Below are positions 25,549 to 35,500 of a stretch of DNA of 64,000 nucleotides, in pieces. This DNA comes from Streptomyces hayashii (GTDB lineage Bacteria > Actinomycetota > Actinomycetes > Streptomycetales > Streptomycetaceae), in NCBI RefSeq assembly GCF_024539815.1, contig NZ_JAHHIU010000084.1, forward strand, positions 41,078 through 105,077. The letters run 5' to 3'. The notes under the pieces were generated by a model. The model made no database searches, was not told the DNA's origin, and was given only the letters and a program-made list of their open reading frames with translations. Within the stretch, counting starts at the first letter, position 1. The number at the start of each line of letters is the position of its first letter. The translations under genes were made by a program, and so were the position numbers.

Positions 25549-25629
25549 CGGCGGTTGTCCAACATCTCCTGGAGCCAGACTGTCCAAGATCTCGCGGGAC
25601 CTCACATCACAGCGGGCACGGAGTCGTCC

Positions 25630-26020
25630 CGAGCGCGGGTGACCGTGGCGCTTTACACGCTGTTGTGCCTGTTCCCCCCGGTCCTGCCGTTCGCGACGGA
25701 AGCGGTCTGTAGCGGCGGGCGGAAGGATTGGTGCATCGCTCCGCCTGGCCGTCCGCGGATGAGATCCGCCAGCTTGCTCGCGGCGAGGACGGTGAACTGC
25801 TGGCCACCACTGCGGACCTCATCACGGCGGTCCGCAAGGCCAAGTCCGAGTCGGGGTGTCCATGTGCACCGATGTAGCCATCTCCGGGTGTCGTGCGGAG
25901 CTTGACCGTGTAGTCCTGGTCCAGGCCGACGCGCGGGCCGCCGTTCGCATCGGTGCACTGGAGCAGCAGGTGGACGACAGCTCCCTCACCGTGAAAGTTG
26001 TCCTTCAGGCGGGCGCGGTG
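25630..26020 (+). pseudogene. valS: Frameshifted 3' remnant of valyl-tRNA synthetase gene
   Basis: Three frames carry consecutive pieces of the ValS anticodon-binding/C-terminal region. First VALYTLLCLFPPVLPFATEA; then, in another frame, VHRSAWPSADEIRQLARGED and LITAVRKAKSESG; then from 25859 SMCTDVAISGCRAELDRVVL and VDDSSLTVKVVL. In intact ValS these follow each other (P-x-L-P-F-x-T-E-E-V-W, G-S-V-H-R, V-R-K-A-K-S-E). At least two frameshifts and absence of the catalytic part make it a dead fragment, probably from a duplicated or horizontally acquired valS. Confidence 0.8.
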
Positions 26021-26129
26021 CGCGCCGACGGCCCTCGACCCAGGCCCGGAGCGAGCGCTGCCCGCCTCGGTCTCCGGATGAGATGATCAAAGGCAGGGTC
26101 ATTATGTCGCATCGGCGGGAGGGGGAGCG

Positions 26130-27185
26130 GTGGCCACGGACGCCGTCTTGCGGGGGTACTTGCTGGAGGAATCGCTGGCTTGGCTGCTGCGGTTCAGTGG
26201 GTATCGGCTGTTGGTCCACGAGGATCAGGATCCGAGCGAGCTGGTCGACCAAGAGGGAGCTCTTCGTGTACGCGGCCGTGGTGCCCTGCATCAGGTAGAT
26301 GTGCTGGGCGAGTTCGCTTTCACACCCGCGTTCTCCATGCCGGTGCGGATGTTTCTGGAGGCCAAGTTCTACCAGAAGCCCTGTGGGCTGGAGATTGTCC
26401 GCAATGCTCATGGTGTGGTTCATGATGTCAATGAGAATTTCATGACGCATGCGGGCACACGCCCCCGACAGCGCTATCAGTATTCGTACGCGCTGTTCTC
26501 CGCGGGCGGCTTCACGGCGGATGCGCAGAGATATGCGCTGGCTCACCAGATCTCGTTGGTGGATCTCTCCGGCGCCTCATTCACCTGGCTGCTCGGCGCG
26601 ATCGGCAGCACCGCGTGGAGCCTGTTCCAGGCACAGGAGAAGTACCTGCCCAAGCCCCCGGGGTTCCCCGTGACGTGGATGCGGCGACAGCTACGGGCAG
26701 CGTTGGAGACGTCCCCGGTGCACTTCCTTCCCTCGGCTGACATTGCTGAGGGGAAGTTCAAGGACGCCGCCCGTGCCGCACTCGACCAACTCGTCGCTGC
26801 CCTTCGCCAGCGCAGCGAAACGGAACTGCTGCTCGGATTTCCCTCCGCGCCCTTCATCCTTCCACTGGCTGCGGATGACCACCGTCGGTTCCTTGAGTAC
26901 GCGGAGGCCCGACCGGATCATGCGGTGCGCATCAAGAGGCGCGGCAGCGGGACGGTGGCGGAGTGGACGCTCGCTCCGGTAGAGGCGCCCGGCTCCTACG
27001 AGTTGGCGTTTAAGCTCCCGAAGCACATCGAGCAGTGGATCAGCGACATCGACGGGAAGGAGCGCCGGCGCACCATGGAGATCAAGGAGCAGTTCTTGTC
27101 CGCGATCACCATCTACCGGATGAACGGCGAGGGCCTGCGTACCTACCAACTGCGTTACGAGGCGAGCTCCTTGTCCCGCTTCTGA
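26130..27185 (+). CDS. PD-(D/E)XK (Mrr-like) restriction endonuclease-like protein
   Basis: 351-residue protein with a restriction-endonuclease fold at the N-terminus: Glu14 (YLLEESLAWLLRFSGYRLL), Asp57 (HQVDVLGEF) and Glu77-x-Lys79 (MFLEAKFYQ), the E...D...ExK pattern of Mrr/type IV-like nucleases. The C-terminal two thirds (from ~190) are unassigned. GTG start at 26130 has a strong site (GGAGGGGGAGCG). It converges on the UvrD-type helicase gene, and their 3' ends overlap by 31 bases (27155-27185). A role as nuclease of the adjacent helicase/methylase system is inferred from position. Confidence 0.75.
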   Translation: MATDAVLRGYLLEESLAWLLRFSGYRLLVHEDQDPSELVDQEGALRVRGRGALHQVDVLGEFAFTPAFSMPVRMFLEAKFYQKPCGLEIVRNAHGVVHDVNENFMTHAGTRPRQRYQYSYALFSAGGFTADAQRYALAHQISLVDLSGASFTWLLGAIGSTAWSLFQAQEKYLPKPPGFPVTWMRRQLRAALETSPVHFLPSADIAEGKFKDAARAALDQLVAALRQRSETELLLGFPSAPFILPLAADDHRRFLEYAEARPDHAVRIKRRGSGTVAEWTLAPVEAPGSYELAFKLPKHIEQWISDIDGKERRRTMEIKEQFLSAITIYRMNGEGLRTYQLRYEASSLSRF

Positions 27186-29545
27186 TTCCGGTGTGACGTT
27201 CCGGGCCCTGGCGGCGACGCCTTGGCCAGGGCCTGGACCGGCAAGTATGGGCTGGGCTTGCCGTGCCAGCTGATGCTCAGGGCGTCACGGGCGCGGGTGG
27301 TGGCGACGAAGAGCAGCGAGCGGGCCTTGCGTTGCTCGCGTTCGTAGCGCGGCGGGTCTTCAGTGCGGTAGCGCTCGATTCTGCTGGTCTGGGGGATGAT
27401 GCCGTCACTGGCGCCGACGATGGCGAGGCGCTGGTACTCGAGTCCCTTGAAACGGTGCATGGTGCCGACGTGGACTTCCCCGTCGCCCTTGGGGCCGTCC
27501 TTGGTGAGCTCGGCGCAGGTGATGCCGGCCTTGGTGACCAGGTAGTACATGGCCTGGCTGACCATGTCGCGGTCGGCGACGCAGACGGCGATGCGGCCAC
27601 TGGGATCGCTGGGGGCGCCGTTCTCGTTTGTGGACAGTTCGTCGCGCCACGTGGTCAGAGTGGTGGAGAGGCCGGCGAGTTCGTCGTCCCAGGTGCGATA
27701 CGGGACGAACGTGGGAGCGGGACCGTGGAGGACGGAGCGGTAGCCGGCGAGGTTGTCGGTGCCGTCATCGAGGTCGTCGTAGGTGGCCTTCTTATCGTCG
27801 ACGACGCGCATGGCCTCGACGAGGATTTCCTTGGTGGTGCGATAGCTCAGGGTCAGTCGGGAGGAGCGACCACGGATATTGATGCCGAGGGCGCCGAGGG
27901 TGACCTGGTGGTCGTAGATGCGCTGGTGGGTGTCGCCTGCGATGAACATGTCGTTGGCGAGATCGGGGTCGGCCATGGCACGCAGCATCTTCCAGTGCGC
28001 GGGGCGAAGGTCCTGGGCCTCGTCGACCACGATGTGCTGGAAGCGGTAGCCCAGGTAGCGCATGCCGGAGCTGTTATCGCGATGGATAAGGTCCTTGCCG
28101 CCGATCTCTTCCTTGTACGCCCGACGGGACTTGATCTTCGCGGCGCGTTCGATCTCGAACCGGGCGGCGCGCTCGGAGGCTTGACCCCAGGTTTCCACGC
28201 CGAGCTTGTCGAGGCGGGCGGTGAACTGCTCGATGAGTTTCCAAATGTGGTTGCGCTCGGGGCGGGTCAGTGCCCGCCCTCGGCCGGCCCGACGGGCTTG
28301 GAAATAGGCAGATCGGGTGGGGACGGACTGGCCAAGGATGACCTGCTCCCACTCCTCCAACAAGAACTCCGGCTCCCAGCGGCGGTCGTCGAGTTCAGCC
28401 AGAAGCTGTCGCATCTCGTTCAGCGCCACGTGGTCGTAGACGCGCTGCTTACCGCGGCCGGGGGCGGTGTTCTCGCCCAGGACGCGGGCGGCGAGCTGGT
28501 CGATGTGGGCGATCTCGACGCGGGCGAGGAGTTCCGGTTCGACGAGGGAGGCCAGCCGCAGGCGGAGGTCGGTGGTGAGGTTCTTGGTGAAGGTGGTCAG
28601 CAGGATCGGCTTGTTGTGACCCGGGGGCAGCTGCTGGGCGAGGTGCTTGACCCGGTGTAGCGCGACGATGGTCTTGCCGGTGCCGGGACCGCCGGATACG
28701 CGGGCGGGGCCGTTGTAGTGGCGGTGGACGATGCGTTCCTGGGTGCGGTGCAGGAAGACCTTCCAGGCGCGGAAGTCGCCTTCATCGATGGCGGCCTGGA
28801 CGTCGTCGTCGACAGCGGTGACCTTGGTACGGGTTGCGGCGGCGGCGAAGTCGTCGAGGTCGGGCTGCTGGCCGAGCTCGACCGGCTTGGTGATCTCCTT
28901 GCGGACCTCGTCGATGTCCATGCCGGCCGCAAGGCCGTACAGGACGTCCTTGGACAGCAGCGGAGCGCCCTGGAGGAGTTGGTCAAGCTCGGTGCTCTCG
29001 GTGACAGCGAGGGCGAGCTCGATGAGCTGGTCTGCGACACCGAGGCCGCGCAGCTGTCCGGCGTCGTAGGCGGCGAGCAGCGCAGGTGCGGCCTCGGGTT
29101 CGGCGACGTGCTGAACCGGCTCCCGAGCGGGCTCGGGTGCCGCGACCGGAGATTCGGGCTCCGAGGGGGTGAGGGTGATGCCGGCGCGGCGCAGCGCACT
29201 GTCGCCGACGACGGCGAGGTCGACGAACTCGATCTCGCCGGTGACCCGGTTGACCGCGACTTGGAGTTCTTCGTAGACGTCTCTGCGGTGGCGTACGGCG
29301 ATGACCAGCCAGTTTTCCGTACCGTCCGCGTCGACCCCGGTGGGCGTGAGCAGAGCGCGGTAGGACTGGTTGACCCGGGCTGACCAGATACGGGAGTCGC
29401 CCTTGAGCTTCTGCTTCTTCAGCCCCGGCTGGTCGGGGTTGCTCCGGAAGATGTGGCAGAAGTCGTAGAACTGGGCCTTGACCGAGCGGTCGAGCTTGTA
29501 CAGCTCCTGTTCGGCCTTGCGGTACAGGCTGAGCCGGGCGGTCAT
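27155..29545 (-). CDS. UvrD/Rep-type superfamily 1 helicase with N-terminal RelE/ParE-like domain
   Basis: 796 residues. Residues ~1-95 look like a RelE/ParE-type toxin fold: SLYRKAEQELYKLDRSVKAQ, LKGDSRIWSARVNQSYRALL, then AVRHRRDVYEEL (the R-x-H-R-R-D-V-Y ending is typical). A linker with Pro/Ala/Glu follows. From ~275 it is an SF1 helicase: Walker A G-G-P-G-T-G-K-T (285-292), HIVVDEAQDLRPAHWKML (Walker B), LTLSYRTTKEI, GTMHRFKGLEY and FVATTRARDAL (motif VI). ATG 29545 overlaps the upstream stop by ATGA. It unwinds DNA 3'-5' by family. Last gene of the helicase/methylase operon. Confidence 0.85.
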   Translation of the reverse strand: MTARLSLYRKAEQELYKLDRSVKAQFYDFCHIFRSNPDQPGLKKQKLKGDSRIWSARVNQSYRALLTPTGVDADGTENWLVIAVRHRRDVYEELQVAVNRVTGEIEFVDLAVVGDSALRRAGITLTPSEPESPVAAPEPAREPVQHVAEPEAAPALLAAYDAGQLRGLGVADQLIELALAVTESTELDQLLQGAPLLSKDVLYGLAAGMDIDEVRKEITKPVELGQQPDLDDFAAAATRTKVTAVDDDVQAAIDEGDFRAWKVFLHRTQERIVHRHYNGPARVSGGPGTGKTIVALHRVKHLAQQLPPGHNKPILLTTFTKNLTTDLRLRLASLVEPELLARVEIAHIDQLAARVLGENTAPGRGKQRVYDHVALNEMRQLLAELDDRRWEPEFLLEEWEQVILGQSVPTRSAYFQARRAGRGRALTRPERNHIWKLIEQFTARLDKLGVETWGQASERAARFEIERAAKIKSRRAYKEEIGGKDLIHRDNSSGMRYLGYRFQHIVVDEAQDLRPAHWKMLRAMADPDLANDMFIAGDTHQRIYDHQVTLGALGINIRGRSSRLTLSYRTTKEILVEAMRVVDDKKATYDDLDDGTDNLAGYRSVLHGPAPTFVPYRTWDDELAGLSTTLTTWRDELSTNENGAPSDPSGRIAVCVADRDMVSQAMYYLVTKAGITCAELTKDGPKGDGEVHVGTMHRFKGLEYQRLAIVGASDGIIPQTSRIERYRTEDPPRYEREQRKARSLLFVATTRARDALSISWHGKPSPYLPVQALAKASPPGPGTSHRNQKRDKELAS

Positions 29546-32500
29546 CGGGTGGTGCCTTCCGTGTCGGGGAGCTGGTCGAGCAACTCGTCCAGATGGGTGA
29601 GCCATTCGCTGGCCGTGCGGACCTGCCAGCCGTCGTCGGTGTAGGCGGCGTCGCGTCGCTGGGCCTCGGGGTCGTCCTCGCCCTGGTGGGCGGTCATGAC
29701 GGCGATCTTGAGCCCGGGGGACTGCCAGGCGAATTCGGCTTGCCAGCGGCTTGTGCCGAGTTCGAAGCCGAAGACGGGAGCCTGCTTGCCTCGGTCGGCG
29801 AGGGTTTCGGCAAGGCGCAGGAGGTCAGGGGCCTCGATGGGTTCCTCGCGCAGTATTTCCAGGATGTCCTCGTCCCAGACGGCGTCCCGGAGCATCTGGG
29901 CGATGGCGGCTTCGGCGGCCGAGTCATGGTCCGGGTTCGGATCGACCGGTTTGGTGCTTTCTGCCGGCGCGGGTGCCTCGGGTTTGGCGGGGACCGGTAC
30001 AGGGGCGCCCATGAGGGAGTCGAGCTCGCCGAGCCCTCCGCATACCGCGAGGACTTCGACCTCGAAGTCGGCGGCGCGGCTGGCGGCAAGCTGGACGCCG
30101 TCGCCTCCGGCCAGCGACAGGAACTGGGTGAGGTTGCTCCAGTACAGCCACGACCGCCAGCGCAGCTTGTGCTCGTCGCTCTCCAGGACGGAATCGGTGT
30201 CGTCGAGGACGGTGAGTGCGCTCCACCGCGGGGCTTCGGGGTCGGCAGCATCCAGGGTGACGAGGATCGGCAGTCCGTTCTCGTCCTGGGTCCGGAACAC
30301 GTGCACGGGCCCGATCCCGGCGGCATCCGGTACAACCGGCTTGTCGTGGCGCGCACTACTGCTGAAAGTGGCCAGCTCACTGCGCAGCGCCGCCACCAGC
30401 TCGCTGCGGCGCCCGGTCGCGGCGACGGGAGTGGTTCCCGCCGTGCTCAACAGGCCGGTGACCAGCGCGCGGGAGCGGCGGGCCCAGCGGTCGGCATCAG
30501 GATCGCGCAGGTAGGAGATCAGTGTGTCGATCGGGTTGGCGAAGACGGCGTTCGCGAAGTGGGCGCGCTGTCCGCCGTACTGCTCGTAGGCGGCCTTGGC
30601 CTGTTCTTGGGCCGTTCCGCGATAGGGCGGCCAGACGGGTTTGGTCCGCGTGGGGCGCTTCTCGAACAGGTCGATGTCCGCCCAGGTCACCTGGAAGACG
30701 ATCTCTCCCTCGGCACGCAGCTTCGTGCGCTGAGCCGCGTCATGGGCGATGCGGTTGTGTTCCCGGCTGGCGTGGAAACGGAATCCTTCGAGATAGACCT
30801 TGACGCTCTGGGCCGGACCGTCGACCCGGGTGAAGGTGAAATCAGTCCGGGTGCCCTGGAGTTGCTGCTGGGCGGTCAGTCGCCAATGGGTGACGTCGGC
30901 ACCGGCGGTGAAACGCAGATGTCCGCTGGCGTGGCCGTCCTCGTCCAGGGCTGCGTCATCGGTGACTTTTACCCAGTCGCGCAGGGCGGCCAGGAAGCGC
31001 GCCTCCAGGTCGGATTCGACCTGGGCATCCAGACCCACCAGCCCGGTGTGATCAACGTCAGCGATGTCCCAGCCGTCCGCTCCCTCTGCCGTGAACAGCA
31101 GCGACTCCAGCATGTTCAGCGCTGACTGGCGCGAGACGATGTCCTGGAAACGCTCGGGCGTATAGCGGTGCAGACACCGGTGGCAGGCCCGGCGCTGTTC
31201 CTCGGCGCACGGACACTCCTTCAGCATCTCGTACGCCGCCGCGAGGGTGTCGCGGAAGGCGTCGCGATCGGTGAGCCGGTCCAGATAGCCGGTGCCGCCG
31301 GGCAGGGAATCGAAGAGCACCAGGAACCAACGGCGCTCTCCGCTCTCGGCATCCGGCATGGAAGCCACGGTGGTGTCCAGGTGCTGCGGGTCGCCGCCGA
31401 AGTGCAGGTCCACACCGAGCCGCAGCGCGGCACGGAAGGAGTGCACCTTGGCGTCCACGTCCGCCGTTGCGGCCGGGATCAACACCCGCAGGGCCTCGGT
31501 CTTCAACGTATGGGCCAGCAGCACCGGCTCCTGGGTGGCCCCGTCTCGCTTGCCGCGGCGCAGCGGACACCAAGGGCGGTGGTGCTTGAGCTGCGGACTG
31601 CGGGCGGCTGCGGAGTCGAGGGCGTCGGTGTCGTGGTCGAAGACCGGCTTACCGTCCGCGCTGGCCGCCCCACAGGCGGTGCACACATGGAACGGGTTGA
31701 GCCGCACCAGATGCCCGGCGAAATCATCGCGGGCCGGTGCGTCGTAACGGACCGGCCCCACGTTGATCCGGCGGATCATGGCAGTGCGGCAGTAGTCGAC
31801 GCCGAACGTCTGCTTCGTGTGACGCCACGAGCCGGGCTCGATGTCGCCCACCGGGATGTCCACCGCGTCTACGACGGAGTAGTGGCGGCGGTCGCGGTCG
31901 TCCTTGTCGTCGCGGATCCGGGCGTCCTCGCGCTTGTCACGCGAGGTCACGGTGGACGGCTCCACGATCTGGAACAGGCAGGAGCCGTCGTCGGCGATAT
32001 GGGCGCTCGTGCAGCGCGGGCACGGCGAGCGGTCCTCGGTAGCGTCCTCGGTGCGCACAAATCCGCAGCCTGGACACACCCGCCAGGTGCGCCATTCCTG
32101 CCGGCCGCCGGTGGAGATCTCCAGGCCGGTGATCTCGTGCCGGTAGCCGTTGACGTAGAAGGAGTTGCCCGGGGCCAGTTCCGAGAGCGCGTAGCGGCGC
32201 GGCCGGTCGTAGGCGTCGGTGGTGGAGGTGAACTTCGCCTTCCCCGTCTTCGGGTCGATCCCGTCCTCGCCGTACAGCGTCGCGGACAGCGTGGTGACCG
32301 AGTCGATCAGCGCATAGTTCGGCAGCAGCCCCAGGTCGCACAGTGCGCTCTGGGCGGCGGTATCGCCCAGATTGAGCAGGCGCCGGCCCACTCCGCGCCG
32401 TTCGGCGTCCAGTTCGGCTTTCTGCCGCGCCTGATCGGGGTCGGAGTCGTGCAGCTCGTCGTGGGCCTCGTCGATCTGGGCCAGCCGGGCGCGCAGCGCC

Positions 32501-35500
32501 CGGTCTCGGCGGCGCCACTCCCGCTCAGCCTCTTCCACCGCGCCGCGCAGCTCGCGCGTCGCGTACTCGCGCAGGTCGTCCTTGGCCCGGTCGTTGACGC
32601 CAGTGGGGAACATCTCCAGGAAGCCCTTGGCGAGCTCTTGCCCCTGGGTGATGGCCACTTCCACCAGGTCGATCAGGTAGCCGGACGGACCGAACAGAGC
32701 CGGGGCCTTGGTCGGCAGGGCGCGCAGCACGATGCCGTCACCGCGGACGAGGCGGCCGGCCGCCGCGAGGTCCAGCAGGTGCGCCAGGTACTGGCGGCGC
32801 AGGATCTCCACCGCCGACAGATGACAGCCCGGGGGCACGATCGTGCCGGCGATCAGGTCCTTGGGGCGCTCCAGGAAATACAGGTCGCGCCGTCGGCGAT
32901 CGGGAATCGTCAGCAAGAACGCATTGCCGGTCCGCCGGCCGGCCCGCCCGACCTGCTGGGCGTAACTGGCCGGCCGGCGCGGCAGCGCTGCCAGCACCAC
33001 CGCGGACAGGTCACCGATGTCGATGCCCATCTCCAGCGTCGGCGTGCAGGAGAGCACGTTGGGGTCCTTGAAGCCCGTCCGCCGCTTGAACGCCTCCTCC
33101 ACCTTCTCGCGCTGCGGACGCGTGAGCATGCCGGTGTGCTCGGCGGTGACCACCTGGTACGTACCGGCCTTCCGGTACAGATGCCGGTAGTAGTCCAGGG
33201 TGTAGTCACGGTCGCGGTGGTGCACTCCCAGCCGCTCGGGCCGGTCCCCGGCCACCAGACGGCCTCTGCGGCAGCGGTAGGAGGGGCAGGGCTGGTCGTG
33301 CCACTGATCAAGAAGGGAGGGATGGACCGTCTGTTCCCAGAAGCACACCGGGCAGCGCACATACGCGTGCCGGACCTGTTCGTCGTCCAGGAGAAGCGCT
33401 TCTACGTTGCCCGGCTTGAGCCCGTAGACCCGCACCGAGGTGTCGTTCGGCGTACGGCACGACAGCAGCCCGATCGCGGCCAGCTCCGGCAGCAGACGGC
33501 TCCAGAACTCCGGTGCCGCCTCACGCGACAGCCCCAGGCAGCGGCCGGCCCACCGCTCGTACCAGGACAGCCGGCCCGTCGCGAAGTCGAACTCGCTGCC
33601 GTTCTTCGGCGAGCCGAGCAGGAACACCGGAGCCGCGACCCGCTTGGGGAACGCGCGCATGCCGGGTGCACGCTTGCCCCAGATGAAGTACCGGCTGGTG
33701 CCCGCCTCATCGACGTACTTGTCCAGCCACTGGTGCGCGATCGCGCCCCGCGTACGCAGCCGCTCCAAGAACACCCGCACGAACGCCAGATAGCGTGCGT
33801 CGTCCTGCGGCTGCAGGGGCAGATCGGCACGCTCGAACTCCTCGTGAATCCTCTTGACCAGGGCCACCACAGCCGCAGGGTCAGCGATGCGCACCTGCGC
33901 GGCTGCGGTCCGGGTCAGCTCCAGGGTGCGCCCGTTGCGGGAACGGAACCCGAACTCCATCAGCGCTTCGAACGCCAGACGCTGACCGATCAGCCGCCAG
34001 GTCGGCAGATCCCCGCCGCGCCCCTGCCCGGACAGCAGCCGGTCAACGCCCTTGAAACCATGCAGATCCGGCGGCACCACCGCGGCCAGGGTGTCCTTGT
34101 CGGTCGTGGCCTCGACCACGTTCGCGATCAGATCGTTCAGCGCGGTGGGCACGTCGCTGCGAAGGTGCTTCGCCAACAGGGCGCGCAACGAGAAGGTGTA
34201 CGAACGGTTCGCGACGAACCCGGCCCGGTGCGCGGCATCCTGCACCGAGTCGTTGAACATCAGCGTCTTGTCTTCGTGCCGCTCTTTGTCGAGCTCCCCG
34301 CCCGTGAACAACTGGGTGATCGACGCCGCCGTCATCGCAGCCGCTCCAGTGCCCAGATAGCGGATCGCGTTGCGCTCACCGCACGCCGGGCACCAGTCCT
34401 CCTTGGCCGCGGTATTCGCCGTATCGCCGAAGTTGACCAGGACGAACGCCGAATCGCGGGCCGTCAGCCGCGGCTCCTTGGACTCCTTGTCGTAGTCGTT
34501 GAGCGGATCGGGCAGCCGCAGCCGCTTGCGCGCACCGTCCAGCACCATCAGCAGCCCGCCCGCACTCTGCAGGGCCGTGGTCCCCTTGCCGCCCCGACCG
34601 CTGGCCGGCAGCACCGCCGCCCCAGAACCCTCGCGCGCCTCGCGCTCGGTCGCCGAGACCAAGTTCCGCACCCGGGCCTTGTCCTGACCCAACGAGGCAC
34701 GACGGATCTTGTACGTGTCGAACTGGACCTCGTGGTCGTCGCTCTCCGGCGAGAACACCGCCCAGCCCGACCGCCCGCAATCCCGGCAGTAGACCGCCGG
34801 CAGAAACAGATTCGCGCTCTGCCCCGACGTGGCTGTCGTCACCGGCGCCGAACGGTTCCCGCTTCCCGCACTGGCATCGGCCGCACCGGCCACATCCCAG
34901 CGGAACTCCGCCTTGGGCCACGGCAGTACGCCGCGCAGCAGCCGCGAGACCGACCGGGCCCACTGGTGCACCTCGACATGCACGAACGGCCGCGGCGGCT
35001 CTCCCACCGGCGACTTCGGGTCACGGGCGTACGACAACAGCGCCACGAACCGGGCGAGCGCCTCGGCGGCCTTCTCCGGCTGCCGCGCAACCGCCTCCGC
35101 CCAACCAGCCGCTCCCGCACGCCACATGACGTCCAGCACCTCGGCGCCGGTCTTCACCTCACCGTCCAGCGCCTGCATCACCGCCCGGGTGAACAGGTGC
35201 CGCTTCAGATTCTCACCCAATACGAGGGGATCGTCATTGCGGACCCCAGTAACCGACTCGATGAGGTCCAGCATCGCCTCATCACTCGTCGCGGGATCGG
35301 GCAGCGCCAACAGCTCGTCCGGCGTCGGCAGCCCCTGCATCTTCACGTCCGCCAGCGGGATGAACTCCTCCACCGACAGCCGGTTCTCCCCGACGATGGA
35401 CTCCGCCGTGAACTCCGTACCGAAGACCTGCGTTGCTACCTCGAGCAGCTGGGCCACTCCCTCGGCATCCGTCCCCGACGCGAGAGTCGCCGACGTCGCC

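Noticed and set aside
27263..28660. 465-residue plus-strand frame opposite the UvrD-type helicase
   Set aside because: Valine/glycine-rich shadow of a well-supported gene with all helicase motifs.
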